DNA from: Ascoidea rubescens DSM 1968
Lineage: Eukaryota > Ascomycota > Saccharomycetes > Ascoideales > Ascoideaceae
Reading direction: 5' to 3'
Length of the DNA stretch: 64,000 nucleotides
NCBI RefSeq assembly: GCF_001661345.1
Contig: NW_017962920.1
Location: forward strand, 434,001 to 498,000
In this document: in pieces, positions 1-11,482 of the stretch
Layout of the letters: each line of letters begins with the position of its first letter
How positions within the stretch are numbered: position 1 is the first letter of the stretch
Program-made: the position numbers and the translations under genes
Notes under the pieces: model-generated
Seen by the model: the letters and a program-made list of their open reading frames with translations, nothing else
Told to the model about the DNA's origin: nothing
Databases searched by the model: none

Positions 1-876
1 CCGGCAGCGGTTATTTATGCCCTTACGCAGCCACCGTGTGGCAGGCACGCGCACTACAGGCATCCATCTGTGCCTGTGTACACACAGGTGCATATCGGCG
101 TTCAAACACGCACACGCGCGCGCACAGCGCACACGGAGGCATCGCCTGCTGCAGAAATCTTCTGGAATCTGCACTGGTGCAGGCCTGAAGCGGAGAGCTC
201 TGAGCGCTGCAGCCGAGCCGACGGTGGAGGTGCGGTGCGCGCGCAGGGCTCGCAATCTCCAGAGGTCTGTTCTGTAGCGGTATTCTACTGTGGTTTGCCA
301 TGATTTGCCACAGACAAAGTTTAGTTGTGCTTTATCCTTTTTCTCACGGTTTACGACTAAACTGCTAGTTTCCTAGCTAACTAAATAATTAATATTATTT
401 GTCGACAATAATCAAATAGGAGTTGGTGGGAGATCAAATCGTTTCTCAAACTAGAAAGCAAATGCTTTTCCCTTTCTTTTCTATATATTTATCTCTAGCT
501 TTTCCCACTTTCTTTCCACTGCCCAGTATATCCCATTTTCTATCTGGCCAGTGTCTGTTTATATTGCATCTATATATTGTCCAAATATAACTCGCAATAT
601 TATCCAAATTCTTCATCTACAAATTCAAATCCAAATCCAAATTCAAACTCATTATTGTATTTCAATAGTAAAATTCAACATTACAATTCAATATTGCTAC
701 ATTGATATCTCTGCTGTTCCTTTTTTCTTTTCTTTTTCCTCCTCCTCTTCCTTTTCTTTTTCTATTTTGGCTTTGACCTGGATTTTGACTTTTTCTCTTT
801 GCTTATATTTCATAATTCACATTTCTCATCTAACTTTCCCTATCTCGTCCACCTCATCTTATACGATTCCTCGCAA
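1..876. other. Intergenic region upstream of the BAS1-like gene
   Basis: No gene could be supported here. Bases 1-300 are clearly GC-richer than what follows and contain alternating CA/CG tracts. They resemble the GC-rich promoter islands elsewhere in the window, so they may be the promoter of a leftward gene outside the window. Bases 300-876 are AT-rich and pyrimidine-rich on the + strand (for example 720-770), as expected of a yeast 5' leader for the gene starting at 877. Short open frames in the first 300 bases show no protein-like composition. Confidence 0.5.
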
Positions 877-1392
877 ATGGTTTTCAGAAACACTACCTTG
901 TCTGAAATAGCCAACCGCTCTCTTCCTTCCTCTTCCTCTCCCTCTTCTTCATCCACCTCTACCTCTACCTCTTCAATCGCCACCAACCTCCTTAATCCAT
1001 CCTCTATTTCCACAAAAGATAATACTACTCTCAATAACAACAATAATAACAATGATTCCAAAAATAATGATTCCAATAACAATATCTCGCATCTCATCAT
1101 TACAAATGAGTCGGCCCCTATCATAAATTCTCAACCAAATCGTCTATCTACTGCTACAAACAAAAAACCAAAAAGACATAACAAAAGAAAACCAAATCCA
1201 ATCGATCCCTTATCTGTAACTGAATCTTTAGGTTACCAAACTTATAGAAGAGAATCAAGAAAACCTTGGACAAAAGAAGAAGACAGTAAATTAAAACTAC
1301 TAGTAGAGAAAAATCTAAAACAATTTGGCGTATATATAATTAAAAATATTAATAATAACATCGTTAACATTAACAACAACAACAACAACAAC

Positions 1393-1423
<31 letters not shown>

Positions 1424-4206
1424 GTAATAATAATAAAAATATAAGTCCTGAAATAAGCGCTGACATATCATCCAACAATAATTTAAGCGCCAACAATAAT
1501 ATCGACTCAAACATAGATAACCAACTCAAAAACAACTCAAATATTTCAAATCTACAAAACATACAAAATATACAGCTGAATGGCGAACTTTATGGAAATG
1601 TGATATTAACTGACTCTCTTCCCGCTAAATCTTCCTACAACGACCTCATAACTTGGGACGCAATATCAAAAGAATTACCCAACAGAAAACCAAAAGATTG
1701 CCGCAAACGTTGGTCAAACTCTCTAGACCCAAATCTAAGAAAGGGCAAATGGACTCCAGAGGAAGACATGCTTCTACTAAGGGCTTACGAAAGACATGGC
1801 GCTTCATGGCAAAAGGTATCCCTAGAAATCAAAGGCAGAACTGACGACCAATGTGCTAAAAGATACATCGAGGTCCTTGATCCCTCCATCACCAAAGACC
1901 GTTTAAGAGCTTGGCCAATCGATGAAGATTTACTCCTAATCAAAAAAGTTAAAAAATATGGCACAAAATGGAGAACTATATCAATGGAAATGAAAAGCAG
2001 ACCCTCTTTAACTTGTAGAAATAGATGGAGAAAAATAGTCACCGACGTTACAAGAAATAAAGCAAACAAAATAATTAAAAGAGAAGTAGAATCTCTTAAA
2101 AATGATAAAAATGATCTCAACAATTCAAATGTCGATATCCTTAATAAAAATATCTCAGATATTTCCAAAAACCCAACTGAGATTAATTCAACAAACTCTT
2201 CCACTACCACTACTGCCACCACTATCAACAATCCTTTATCTTCTTCAAATGATCTAATTAACTCAAATAAAAAGGAGAATACCCCAATCTCAAATCAACC
2301 ATTCACGGTTGCGACAACTCCCGTCGAAAAGCAATTAATCGACAATAAAAAATTAACAATTGATACTTCAATAGCATTGATCGATAACCAAAAGAGCATC
2401 ATGCTTGATAACAATAGCAATAACAATAATAACAATGGCATCCATAACATGAACATAAATACCAACGATATTAACAACTTAAACTTAAACTTAATCTCAA
2501 ACCAAACCCAGGAAATCTCGGCTTCAATCTCACATTTATCAAATCAATTCAATTTGGATTCAGCAATGTCTTCCTCAACATATTCAACCCCTATCTCAAG
2601 TTTAGCTAGAAGATTTCAAAACAATTTATCAACAAACTCTCCTTTATCTGCTACAAATATCACTGGCTCAATATCAAATGATATCAACTATTTCTCAACT
2701 TTCACTCAACCTCAAGACTTTAATCAATTTCAAAATGATTCAAATAATTTTGTTCTTCGTGATATACTAAACAATACTACTGCAAATACAAATACTACCG
2801 CAAATACAAATACAAATACAAATAATAATAATATTATTAATAACAATAACACTAACAATGCAACTGATCTTACTAATTGTACCAATACTAACTCTACTAA
2901 TAATCCTCATCATACTAATAACAACACTATTAACAATCAACAAAACCAAAATAATCAAAATATTATTGATAATAACCTTTCATCAAACTTATCCTTTCCA
3001 ACTCTTACAATGGCAAATCTTAATGAATTTAATAGTCTTGATTCCTCTATTAAAAATGCTAATAACTCAACCTCAAGTAAAATCGTTATTCAAGATAGCA
3101 GCAATAATATCATTGACTTCAATGGCTTAATGGAAGCTGCTAATCAAATGACTAATAACCCATTTCCTCAAAATTATCTTCCAAATGTAAATGTCTCAAA
3201 TCAACATCAAATGGATACATCTGGTTCAATTAATTCTAATGATATGATTCAAAATCTTGTTCAAAGTTGCAAACAATATAATTTAAAAGTTAATATTGTT
3301 AACAATGTCCTTCCAAATAACTTGCAACAAAATTTGCAAAATAATTTGCAAAATAACTTACACAATAACTTGCAATCAAATTTACACTCCACTCTACACA
3401 ACAATTTGCACAATAATTTACAAAATAATTTTGTTACCCCTATTTTAACTTCATCTTCTAGACAGAAACATTTTGGTGTTATGAATCATGATGCTCCAAA
3501 ATTAAACTCGACAATTGATGCAGGAAAATCAAATAATATTCATAGATTATTAAATGCGACTAATATTGAAAGAGGTACCACACCAAGAAGAAGATCTTCG
3601 CCTGTTGGTGGTGCAATTAATGGTATTCATAAAAGATCAAATTATTCGACACCAAAAACAAGAAGAGGCTCAATATCATCATTAGCTTCATCCAAATCAA
3701 ACAGCCGCTCTCCTGCTTCTTATATGAGTGGAAGAAGTTTGGCTGAGGAAAGTGCGACAACTACCTATTCACCTGCAGGAACTTATTTTAATAGAAAAGT
3801 TATAGTTCCAGAAGAAGACTCGGAAGAATGCCCTAGTTTTTGGGATACAATTGGAAATCTGACTCAATTTTCAAATGTTTACAATCCTAATCCCACTATT
3901 ACTGCTTCTAATAATGGTAGTAATAACCTTGCCAATATTAATGGTAATATTAATCCTGACAACAATAACAATACAAACAATGGATCAAATTTAATTAATG
4001 TATCATCATTTCCATGTTATGCATCAGTTCCAGTTTCTCAACATCATCCATTACATTATGAGACTACTTTAACTAATACCACAAATACTGGTAATAATGT
4101 TGGGTCTGGTTTCTACGAATCATGCGGTCTATATTATCCTTCTATTGATGATGGTGATGATTCACTAGCTGGTAATACATTTGTCATGCCATTTAATCCT
4201 TCTTGA
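877..4206 (+). CDS. BAS1: Three-repeat Myb transcription factor, BAS1-like
   Basis: Predicted nuclear Myb-type DNA-binding activator. In yeasts Bas1 controls purine and histidine genes together with Pho2. Numbering from the ATG at 877, repeat 1 begins near residue 129 with KPWTKEED and resumes near residue 258 with WDAISKEL...CRKRW. Repeat 2 (KGKWTPEED...CAKRYIEVL) spans about 290-335. Repeat 3 (RAWPIDED...RPSLTCRNRWR) spans about 345-390. The RPSLTCRNRWR signature in repeat 3 is typical of Bas1. An Asn-rich insert of roughly 100 residues splits repeat 1 between its first and second helices. The remaining 700 residues are Asn/Ser-rich low complexity. A frame opens earlier at 799, but the 26 extra residues look like translated leader, so 877 (MVFRNTTLSE) is preferred. 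About 1109 aa, longer than S. cerevisiae Bas1 because of the Asn tracts. The family call is strong and the orthology moderate. Confidence 0.7.
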
Positions 4207-5688
4207 TTTAGAAAATGAAAAATTAAATAATCAAAAAAAAATCTCCGTTTTTGACAACATTCTAGTATAATAAATTTTTATCATCCTTATTTTTTTATTT
4301 TGTTTTAAAGTTGTTTTTTTTTGAACTTTCAATTTTTTTTATTAAAGCTATAAAAATGAATATAAAAATGAAAATGAAAATGAAATTAAACATGAATATG
4401 AAAATATTAATTATAATAAAAATAAATATGAGAAATGAATCATTTTTTAGGGGCTTTAATCAGACATGGGTGTTTTTTTGTCTATTAATTTTTATATTTA
4501 AGAAAATGGTTTTAAATAAAGTTTGATGTTTTTTTTTTCAATAAACTTTTATTTTATTTTTATTTCAATCTTTTAATTCAATATGTTTTGATAAAATTTA
4601 ACAGATGTTTTTCATTCAAATTCTAAATGGTTGTTTTATTAAATGTTGTTACCTAAAGCTATTTTTTAATTAATCACAATTATAATTCTGTTGTTTTATG
4701 TTTGATTTTCGAAATATTGTGATATACTATTTCATGAAATGATAGAAAGTTAATAATTTAATTTATTTACTTCTAATTTTTTTTCAACAATCATTTATCA
4801 ATTATCTTTTTTCTCCACCTTCATAATCTACACTTTTCATATCTATCATAATCATATATCATAACCATAATCATAATTATGATTATAATCAAATCATAAT
4901 TAAATTTGTTTTTCATAATATATTTCAAAGTTGTTTTTATAAAAAAAATTAATTTTTGTCTCCATATTACTATCATCACTATTATTGTTATTGTTTTTGT
5001 CCTGTTTTTATTTTCCCCTCTTAAGAATTCTATACCAAAACAAAGTGAAGAAAAAAAAAGAAGAAAAAAAATTAAAACAATATTAAGCAAAAAAGTCTTG
5101 TACATTTAATTGATTAATTTTGTTTGATACTAATCTTCTTTTATATTCCTTATTTTTTATTTTCTAAAATTTATTTTTTGGTTTTATTTTATTCTGATAT
5201 TTATTTTATATTTATTTTCTCATCTTATTTTTTCTTAAAAAAGCAAAAAAAAAAATAAAAAAAAAAAAATTTAAAAAAATTAAAAAGTTTTAAAAAAAAA
5301 TATTATAATAATCATATATTGATTTTTATTTTGAAATATTTCAACAAGTTTTGTTTTATTTGTTTGGTTTTTATCTTATTTTTATCAGTTTTTTTTATTT
5401 TAAGAAATATTGTTTTATTAGGTTTACAAAGGTTTAAATTACATTTTTTTAGTAAATTTCTTTGCCATTCATTAAAGAGATTTTTTTAGCATTTTTTATT
5501 GCAAAAGAAATATTTTGTTTTTTTATTTTACTTTTTTTTGTCATTAATTTTTTTATTTTTTTAATTTTAACAAATTCTATTTATTTTTATTAAATTTTAC
5601 TTTATTTTTTTAATATTTTTTTTTTATTGAAATTTTTTATCTGATTTTTTTTCTAAGCAATTTTTTATCATTTACTTATTTTTGATTT

Positions 5689-5719
<31 letters not shown>

Positions 5720-5750
5720 TTTATTTTTTTATCATTTACTTATTTTTGAT

Positions 5751-5813
<63 letters not shown>

Positions 5814-6871
5814 TTTTTTTTTATTACTTATTTATTTTTTTGTTTTATGTTTTGGAATTTTTTTGATTTAGATTCATTGTTGTATTATTAGGTGCTTACA
5901 GATGTATATTATTGGGATATTAAAAATTCAATGTAATATAATTTTTTTTTTGTTAAAGAGTGGAATCGGTGTAGAGAATTGTAGGAAGTAGAAAACGGAA
6001 AGTTGGAAGTTTGTGAAATAGAAAATAAGGTAAAGAAAGGGTAACCGAGGCAGTGAATATGCAGGTATAACAGTGATTAGACGAGATGGAAAAAATCGAA
6101 ATGAGGTGAAATTTTGGAAAAACAAATGAAAAGTGATAATTATTTAAGTAGAAAATCATCCCATCTGAGATTAAATTCATTGCAACATTTTAAGAAGTTT
6201 TTTTTTATTTGGATTGTAGGTAGGTTTTCAGGGAGGTTTTTGAAATGCAAAAATAATAAAAGACAAAAAATAAAAGACAAAAGATAAAATATCAAATAGC
6301 AAATTCCAAAAAAAGATGTTGGGAAGTGATTAGCTCAAAACTTAGGTAAAAGCGTTAAATAAAAGCGTTTGTTGAAATTTGGCTGAATAGTCGATTATCT
6401 TTTAAAGTGTTTTTTTTGTTGAAGAAAGTTTTGATAGAAAAGTTTTCTTTTTGGAGGGCTGAGCCGAACGGAAAATCCCGATGAAAACACAAAGAGTGGG
6501 ATGTGCAGGTGTGCAAATAGGCGGGAGGATGTTCACGGCGGTGTGATGCTGTGTGATGCTGCAGACGCACAGCGAGAGGATAAGGTGGATAGTGAAACAA
6601 TGAAACAATAATAGATCAGGAAAGGTAAATAAATAAATGTAAATAAGAAGATATAAACAGTAAAGGACTAAAAAGGAGAGATAGGGTAGAATATGATTAA
6701 TAGCGAAATTATGATTTGAATCTTAAGTGAGAAAGGTAAGAGCACTGAGATAAATGATATAGGCTGTTTTAAGAAAACGCAGGGAGATATTAATGAAGAG
6801 ATCTATAAGAGGTAATAGATAAATCGATTAAGTAATGGAGTAAATAGGTGGTTGATGAATAAATGAATTAT
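4207..6871. other. Long AT-rich intergenic region
   Basis: This stretch separates the 3' end of the BAS1-like gene from the 3' end of the minus-strand DUF1748 gene. Bases 4207-5900 are dominated by T-runs and A-runs. A tetranucleotide array lies at about 5685-5815. From 5930 to 6860 the + strand is purine-rich. The short open frames here have the composition of translated low-complexity DNA. I see no tRNA and no spliced gene with convincing ends. Confidence 0.5.
5685..5815. repeat. (ATTT)n microsatellite array
   Basis: Two blocks of tandem TTTA/ATTT units are separated by a short non-repeat spacer. The spacer phrase 'atcatttacttatttttgattt' is itself duplicated in front of each block, so the array includes a larger duplicated unit. 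A similar array occurs at about 45805-45872. Confidence 0.9.
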
Positions 6872-7383
6872 TTATTTACGAACAAAATAACTGCTTGAGC
6901 TCATGATACCTACAGAAGAATCCAATACAGATTCACCAACGTTTAAATATTTCTGAGAATATTCACGGATTTCTTTATTCTCTACTAAATCCAATTTTGG
7001 ACTAATTAACAAAAAAGAATAAAAAAAAAAGAAAAAACATATTGGAATGAATTAGATTTAGATTAGATTAGTTAGAATTTTGAATTATAATTGAATATCA
7101 AGGTATAGTTGAATATTTGAATAATTGAAAAAAAAATGGAAAAATCGAATCCAACAGAACAGGATAATAGATGGACGACAGCCATTACTTACGTTAGCCC
7201 AGTGGTTCTCTTTATTCCAGCCAAACATGTTGAGATTAGAACCAAATCAATTGAGTAATGAAGAGCTTTTCCTAGCTGCAAGAGGTAACGGTTAAAAGAG
7301 AAGCAGAAGCAGCAGCATGGTTAATAAGTGCAAGAGATATGAAAGAAACACAAAGAAAGAAGAGACTCACATACAAATGCCAT
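6872..7383 (-). CDS. DUF1748-family small protein, three exons
   Basis: A short gene found by joining exons on the minus strand: exon 1 at 7375-7383, exon 2 at 7193-7275, exon 3 at 6872-7001. Intron 1 (7276-7374) has GTATGT...CTTGCAG ends. Intron 2 (7002-7192) has GTAAGT...AATTAG ends and a CTAAC-containing branch region. The product is 73 aa and begins MAFLGKALHYSIDLVLIST, then has GIKRTTGLTP across the second splice, and ends SSSYFVRK. This matches the fungal DUF1748 family (Pfam PF08520), whose members start MAFLG.hHY and carry AG.RR.TGLTP. Family function is unknown; some members have been linked to mitochondria. The phase matches at both junctions and the length is the family's usual length. 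Upstream lies a GC-rich divergent promoter shared with the SKG6-like gene. Confidence 0.88.
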
Positions 7384-8525
7384 TTTGCACGAAGATACTC
7401 TGTCTTTTGATAGCTGCTGCAGAGGTTCTGAGGTAGTTTTGTGAAAGCTCAAGCTTCTGGGATTTCTTCTCGTGTGATTTGACACCACACAGGACGGATC
7501 ACCCCGGATATAGCAGCCGTAGCCGCAGTGGCACGTGTGGAAATGCACCCGTGGTGTGTGCGGAGAAACGCTGCTCCGTTGTACGTAAGCAACATACGTG
7601 AGACGCGTGAAGAGCGGGGAGTAGGCGGAACTAGTGAGTCTAGACCCAGAAGACCGGGTTATTTATAACACGCCACTTCATCGCGACGCGCACAGGAGGC
7701 AGCGGGAATGGCGCAGTGAGCCGATAAGCCGTGGATGGAGGAAAGTACACGGGAGGCATGCGGGACGCAAACAGAACGCACGCGGAACACAGCTGGAGCA
7801 GTGCAGGAGCGGTTTCTGGAGCACGTGGTTTGTGTGTGGGCGAAGCTGGTAGATTGTGAAAAAAGGCAGCAGAAGCAGCCGCAGAAGCAGGAGACGAAGC
7901 AGCCGCAGAAGAAGTAGCAGAAGAAGCAGAAACAGGAGAAACCGCAAAAGCAGCAGCAGGTCTTTGCAGAGTGTTGTTTATCCACCATTCCGTCGTGTAT
8001 TCTTTCTTCTAGCTTGTGTTGTCTTTCCACTGCAGCGATAGCCACTGCTTTCTCATCACAACGTTGCACATCTTTCTCTGAATCTTTATTTGAATCTTCA
8101 TCTGAATCTTCATCTGAATTCGCTTTCTATCAGCTATTTCATCTCCAGCTACACTCCATTCAACGCTGATTCAAATCTCATCCAAAAAACCGGTTTGAGC
8201 TACATTGACTTGATTCTCTTACTGCTGAGCAGAATTATTTTGGTTTCAGCCTAATAATCCTCTATTATTTATCTTTAAAAGGCTATTTCATTTCATTCCT
8301 TTTTTTGTTTCTATTCAAAGCAAACAAAAGAAAACTATTCAATCATCGTATTCTCTTGTCGTCGTTTTCTTTTTCATTGCTATTATAACCAATAGATTAT
8401 CAAATACTAAAAAGCAGTAGAAAATCATAGGAAAAACGTCCTTTTTTTTGGTTTTTGGTATCCTGTATTTTTCTCACTGATTAATTTCATTTAAATTTCA
8501 TTTTCGTCGTAATTTTCCCTCAACA
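7384..8525. promoter_or_regulatory. Divergent intergenic region, DUF1748 / SKG6-like
   Basis: About 1.1 kb between two divergent starts. Bases 7384-8000 are GC-rich, with a purine-strand GAAGCAG-type repeat at about 7860-7960. A TATA-like TTATTTATAA lies at about 7658. Bases 8050-8520 are AT-rich and pyrimidine-rich leader for the + strand gene, and contain a duplicated phrase around GAATCTTCATCTGAATC (8090-8118). The short open frames over the repeat read as Arg/Ser- or Leu/Phe-rich low complexity and are not called as genes. Confidence 0.45.
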
Positions 8526-10685
8526 ATGTCTGTAACTGATGAATCCTTAACTGTCGGTCTAGCTGTTGGTTTGCCTGCTGGCGTTTGTTTCCTACTAATT
8601 GCCTTTTGGTGGTGGAAATCAACCAAGAAATTCTCTAGGGAAGATTCCCAATTAGATAAAGAAATCGATATTGGTGAAATCGATGGCGAATTATCCTTTG
8701 AAAATTTAAATAAATCAACAAATAACAACAACGACAATAATAACAATAACCCTATTAACAATAATAATATCAAAATAAAATCAAAAAATAAATCAAAAAA
8801 TAAAATTAATTCTACAAACATTACCACTACCATTACTACTAATAACAATAGCAACTCCAATAAATCTACCACCTCATCTCCTAATAATAACAATAATGAA
8901 AAGTCATCTCACAATAACGAAATTGTTTCAATCCATACAAACCCATCACAATCTTCCATCTCTTCTCCTAAATCAAAATCAAAAATTGATAGAAGAAAGA
9001 CAAAATATAGAAACTATAGAACTTACCAATCTGCTGAAACTTTGCAAAACTCTTACTCAATCAATAAAAAAACTGACTCAATTAACAACAACGATCATCA
9101 ATTCTTGACCAATAAATCCTCCACTTCAAATTCCCCAATCTCTTCATCAGACTACACCTCAAATACCATCACCAACAACACCATCAACAATAACAAATCC
9201 TCCTCAAACTTATCAAACATATCCGGCGGTACTTTATTCCAAACCTATTACGACTCAGTAATCCCAATATTACCTCCGGATTCTCTACCAAATAAATCAA
9301 CCCTTTCTTTAAATGATAATCTTCATAATACTTCAAATACCTCAAATACCCCAATTGAATCCCTGCCTAACTCAAAATCAAAATCAAAATCAAAATCTCT
9401 ATTAAAATCAAAATCGATCAAAAACAAAATCTCTCTAGACTCTCAAAATAATAATAATACCAATAACATAAATGACACTGACCAAATTAATTCTTCAACT
9501 CTTGACGCTCATAGAAAATCAATCTTTAGATCTCGCTCCTTAAAGAAAAAATTTAAATCAAACGATGAACTAAATAATAACGATATTAATAATGACAATA
9601 GCAAGTCAAATTCTGAAAATAATAACGATTTAACCAAATCCTCCCTTCCTGTCCCCAGACTGAACTCAAAAAATATTTCCTCAGACTCCCTAATAAACTT
9701 AGACAAATCTCAACAAGAAGAATATATCAAAAATCTACATCGCTACTCAAATTCTCCATATCCTTTCGACCAGGCTTTAGGCTCTCGTAACAACAGCTTT
9801 ATAGAAAGAAACAGATCCCATTCCGGCGGTAACCTCTTAGTTTTAGATCAGCAACAGCAAAAGAAAAAAAAATATCCTCCTTTGCCTCCCCATAACCCAA
9901 AATCTTTCTCAATCGATAGCAAATCAACCAATAATTCCTCAACCTTATATACCCCAACTTCAACTTCAAACTCCAATTCTCGTCAAGTAAGCGTTTCAAC
10001 CACTCTCAACACTAATAATAATAATATTGTTATTAATAATAATATTAATAACAATATTAATAATAAAAACAATAAAGGTACTAAAAATAAAGACCATCAG
10101 TTGAATAACCAAAAAGGACCTGTTTTCTTTATTGAAAAAGATCACGACTTGAAAAATAATAACAAAAATGATAATGTATCCTTCTCAGACGATGATGGTC
10201 CTTTTATATCAACTGATAAATTAGATGACGGTTATATCGCTGACTTAAAAGGCTCTTCTTCTTCTTCAATTAAAAGATCAAATGCCCCAAATATCACAAA
10301 TAATCAAATTAAAGCTTTTCACGAGACAAATTATCATCACGCAAATAAAGATAGCATAGATTATGAATCCTCAGCTTTATCTGATTTTTCTGTTTTATCT
10401 TCTCCAAAGATTAACAATAGTATAAATAACAATTATCTTGATTCAGATAATGACTCAATTGATAAATCGCCATTTGAAGATGAAGCTGAAATTTTAAATC
10501 GTTCATTATATTCTAAAAAATCTATAACTTTAAAATTGAGCCCGGAAAGCTTAAACAAAGCAAGATTTCTGGATATTTCAGATATAAATGAAATCGATGA
10601 TAAAAATAGTCCTTCATACGATAATGAATTTACAAATTATAAAGAAAATCATAGTGATTTTATTAAAAGTTTAAGACCAAAATAA
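8526..10685 (+). CDS. SKG6/TOS2-like single-pass membrane protein
   Basis: 719 aa with one membrane helix right at the N-terminus: residues 8-30, TVGLAVGLPAGVCFLLIAFWWW, followed at once by a basic KSTKK. This is the layout of the SKG6 transmembrane-helix family (Skg6, Tos2), membrane proteins that recruit polarity and cytokinesis factors to the bud and bud neck in S. cerevisiae. The rest is a long cytoplasmic tail, rich in Asn, Ser and Lys, with SKSKSKS and SRSLKKKF-type basic patches and acidic clusters, all low complexity. The ATG at 8526 starts immediately before the helix and has no better in-frame alternative. Only the N-terminal helix supports the family, so the orthologue (SKG6 versus TOS2) is left open. 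Confidence 0.6.
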   Translation: MSVTDESLTVGLAVGLPAGVCFLLIAFWWWKSTKKFSREDSQLDKEIDIGEIDGELSFENLNKSTNNNNDNNNNNPINNNNIKIKSKNKSKNKINSTNITTTITTNNNSNSNKSTTSSPNNNNNEKSSHNNEIVSIHTNPSQSSISSPKSKSKIDRRKTKYRNYRTYQSAETLQNSYSINKKTDSINNNDHQFLTNKSSTSNSPISSSDYTSNTITNNTINNNKSSSNLSNISGGTLFQTYYDSVIPILPPDSLPNKSTLSLNDNLHNTSNTSNTPIESLPNSKSKSKSKSLLKSKSIKNKISLDSQNNNNTNNINDTDQINSSTLDAHRKSIFRSRSLKKKFKSNDELNNNDINNDNSKSNSENNNDLTKSSLPVPRLNSKNISSDSLINLDKSQQEEYIKNLHRYSNSPYPFDQALGSRNNSFIERNRSHSGGNLLVLDQQQQKKKKYPPLPPHNPKSFSIDSKSTNNSSTLYTPTSTSNSNSRQVSVSTTLNTNNNNIVINNNINNNINNKNNKGTKNKDHQLNNQKGPVFFIEKDHDLKNNNKNDNVSFSDDDGPFISTDKLDDGYIADLKGSSSSSIKRSNAPNITNNQIKAFHETNYHHANKDSIDYESSALSDFSVLSSPKINNSINNNYLDSDNDSIDKSPFEDEAEILNRSLYSKKSITLKLSPESLNKARFLDISDINEIDDKNSPSYDNEFTNYKENHSDFIKSLRPK

Positions 10686-11482
10686 TTATTAAATTAAAAT
10701 TAAAATAAAAATTCATTATTCATTTCAATATTTAGATTTATTTTTTGTAATTTTTAATTTTCGTTTTTTTCGTTTCTTTTTTTTTTTATTCATTTGATTT
10801 TGCTAAAATTTATAGTATTTTTGCTCCACATTTCTTAATTGTTAAATATGGATCAAATCTTGTTTTAAAAAAATCTAATTTATTAATTATTCCATATACT
10901 TCCTATAATTCATTGTTATACGTATGGTGCCAATATCTTTTTATTTTTTTTTAATTTTTTTTCAGTGCCATAATAATTAATTTGCTTTAGAGTCGACTTG
11001 TTTTATTGTTTATTTCAATTTTTTTTTTATTTGTTTTAGTTTTTTAAGTAATTCTTAATTTCCAATTTCCTCATTTCTTAATTTAATTAATCTTATCACA
11101 ATTCTTTTTAATAGGGATATCATCAATTTTAAATTCCAGACTTATAATAAAAAATATATATTATAAAATCACAAAATAAAGTAAAATAACAATAGTATAA
11201 ACTGATAGAATATATATTAAAATAAAAAAAAAAGAAAAACAGATAAAAAAGCAACCTTTATAGAGAATTTTTTTTAATTTTAATATTTTAGTTCAGTTCT
11301 TAAATTTTTATAAATTATATAAGTGTATAAGTATAAGTATAAGTATAAATATAAATATAAATATAAATATAAGTGAAGTTGAATAGAATTAAAAAAAGGG
11401 TATTGAAGTGAATTGAATAGAATGAAAAGAACTAATGATACATTTGAGATTTGAGTAGAAATGAGTATGATTGAGTAGAGGA
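10686..11482. other. Convergent 3' intergenic region
   Basis: This region lies between the 3' ends of the SKG6-like gene and TVP38. It is very AT-rich with T-runs and A-runs suited to polyadenylation in both directions. A short degenerate hexamer array (AAGTAT/AAATAT) occupies about 11328-11375. No gene is visible. Confidence 0.5.

Noticed and set aside
5682-5891. Open frame over the ATTT array
   Set aside because: Translation of a microsatellite (YLFI repeats).
6355-6608. Two overlapping minus-strand frames rich in His/Pro/Ser
   Set aside because: Mutually overlapping, without homology, in the 3' flank of the DUF1748 gene.
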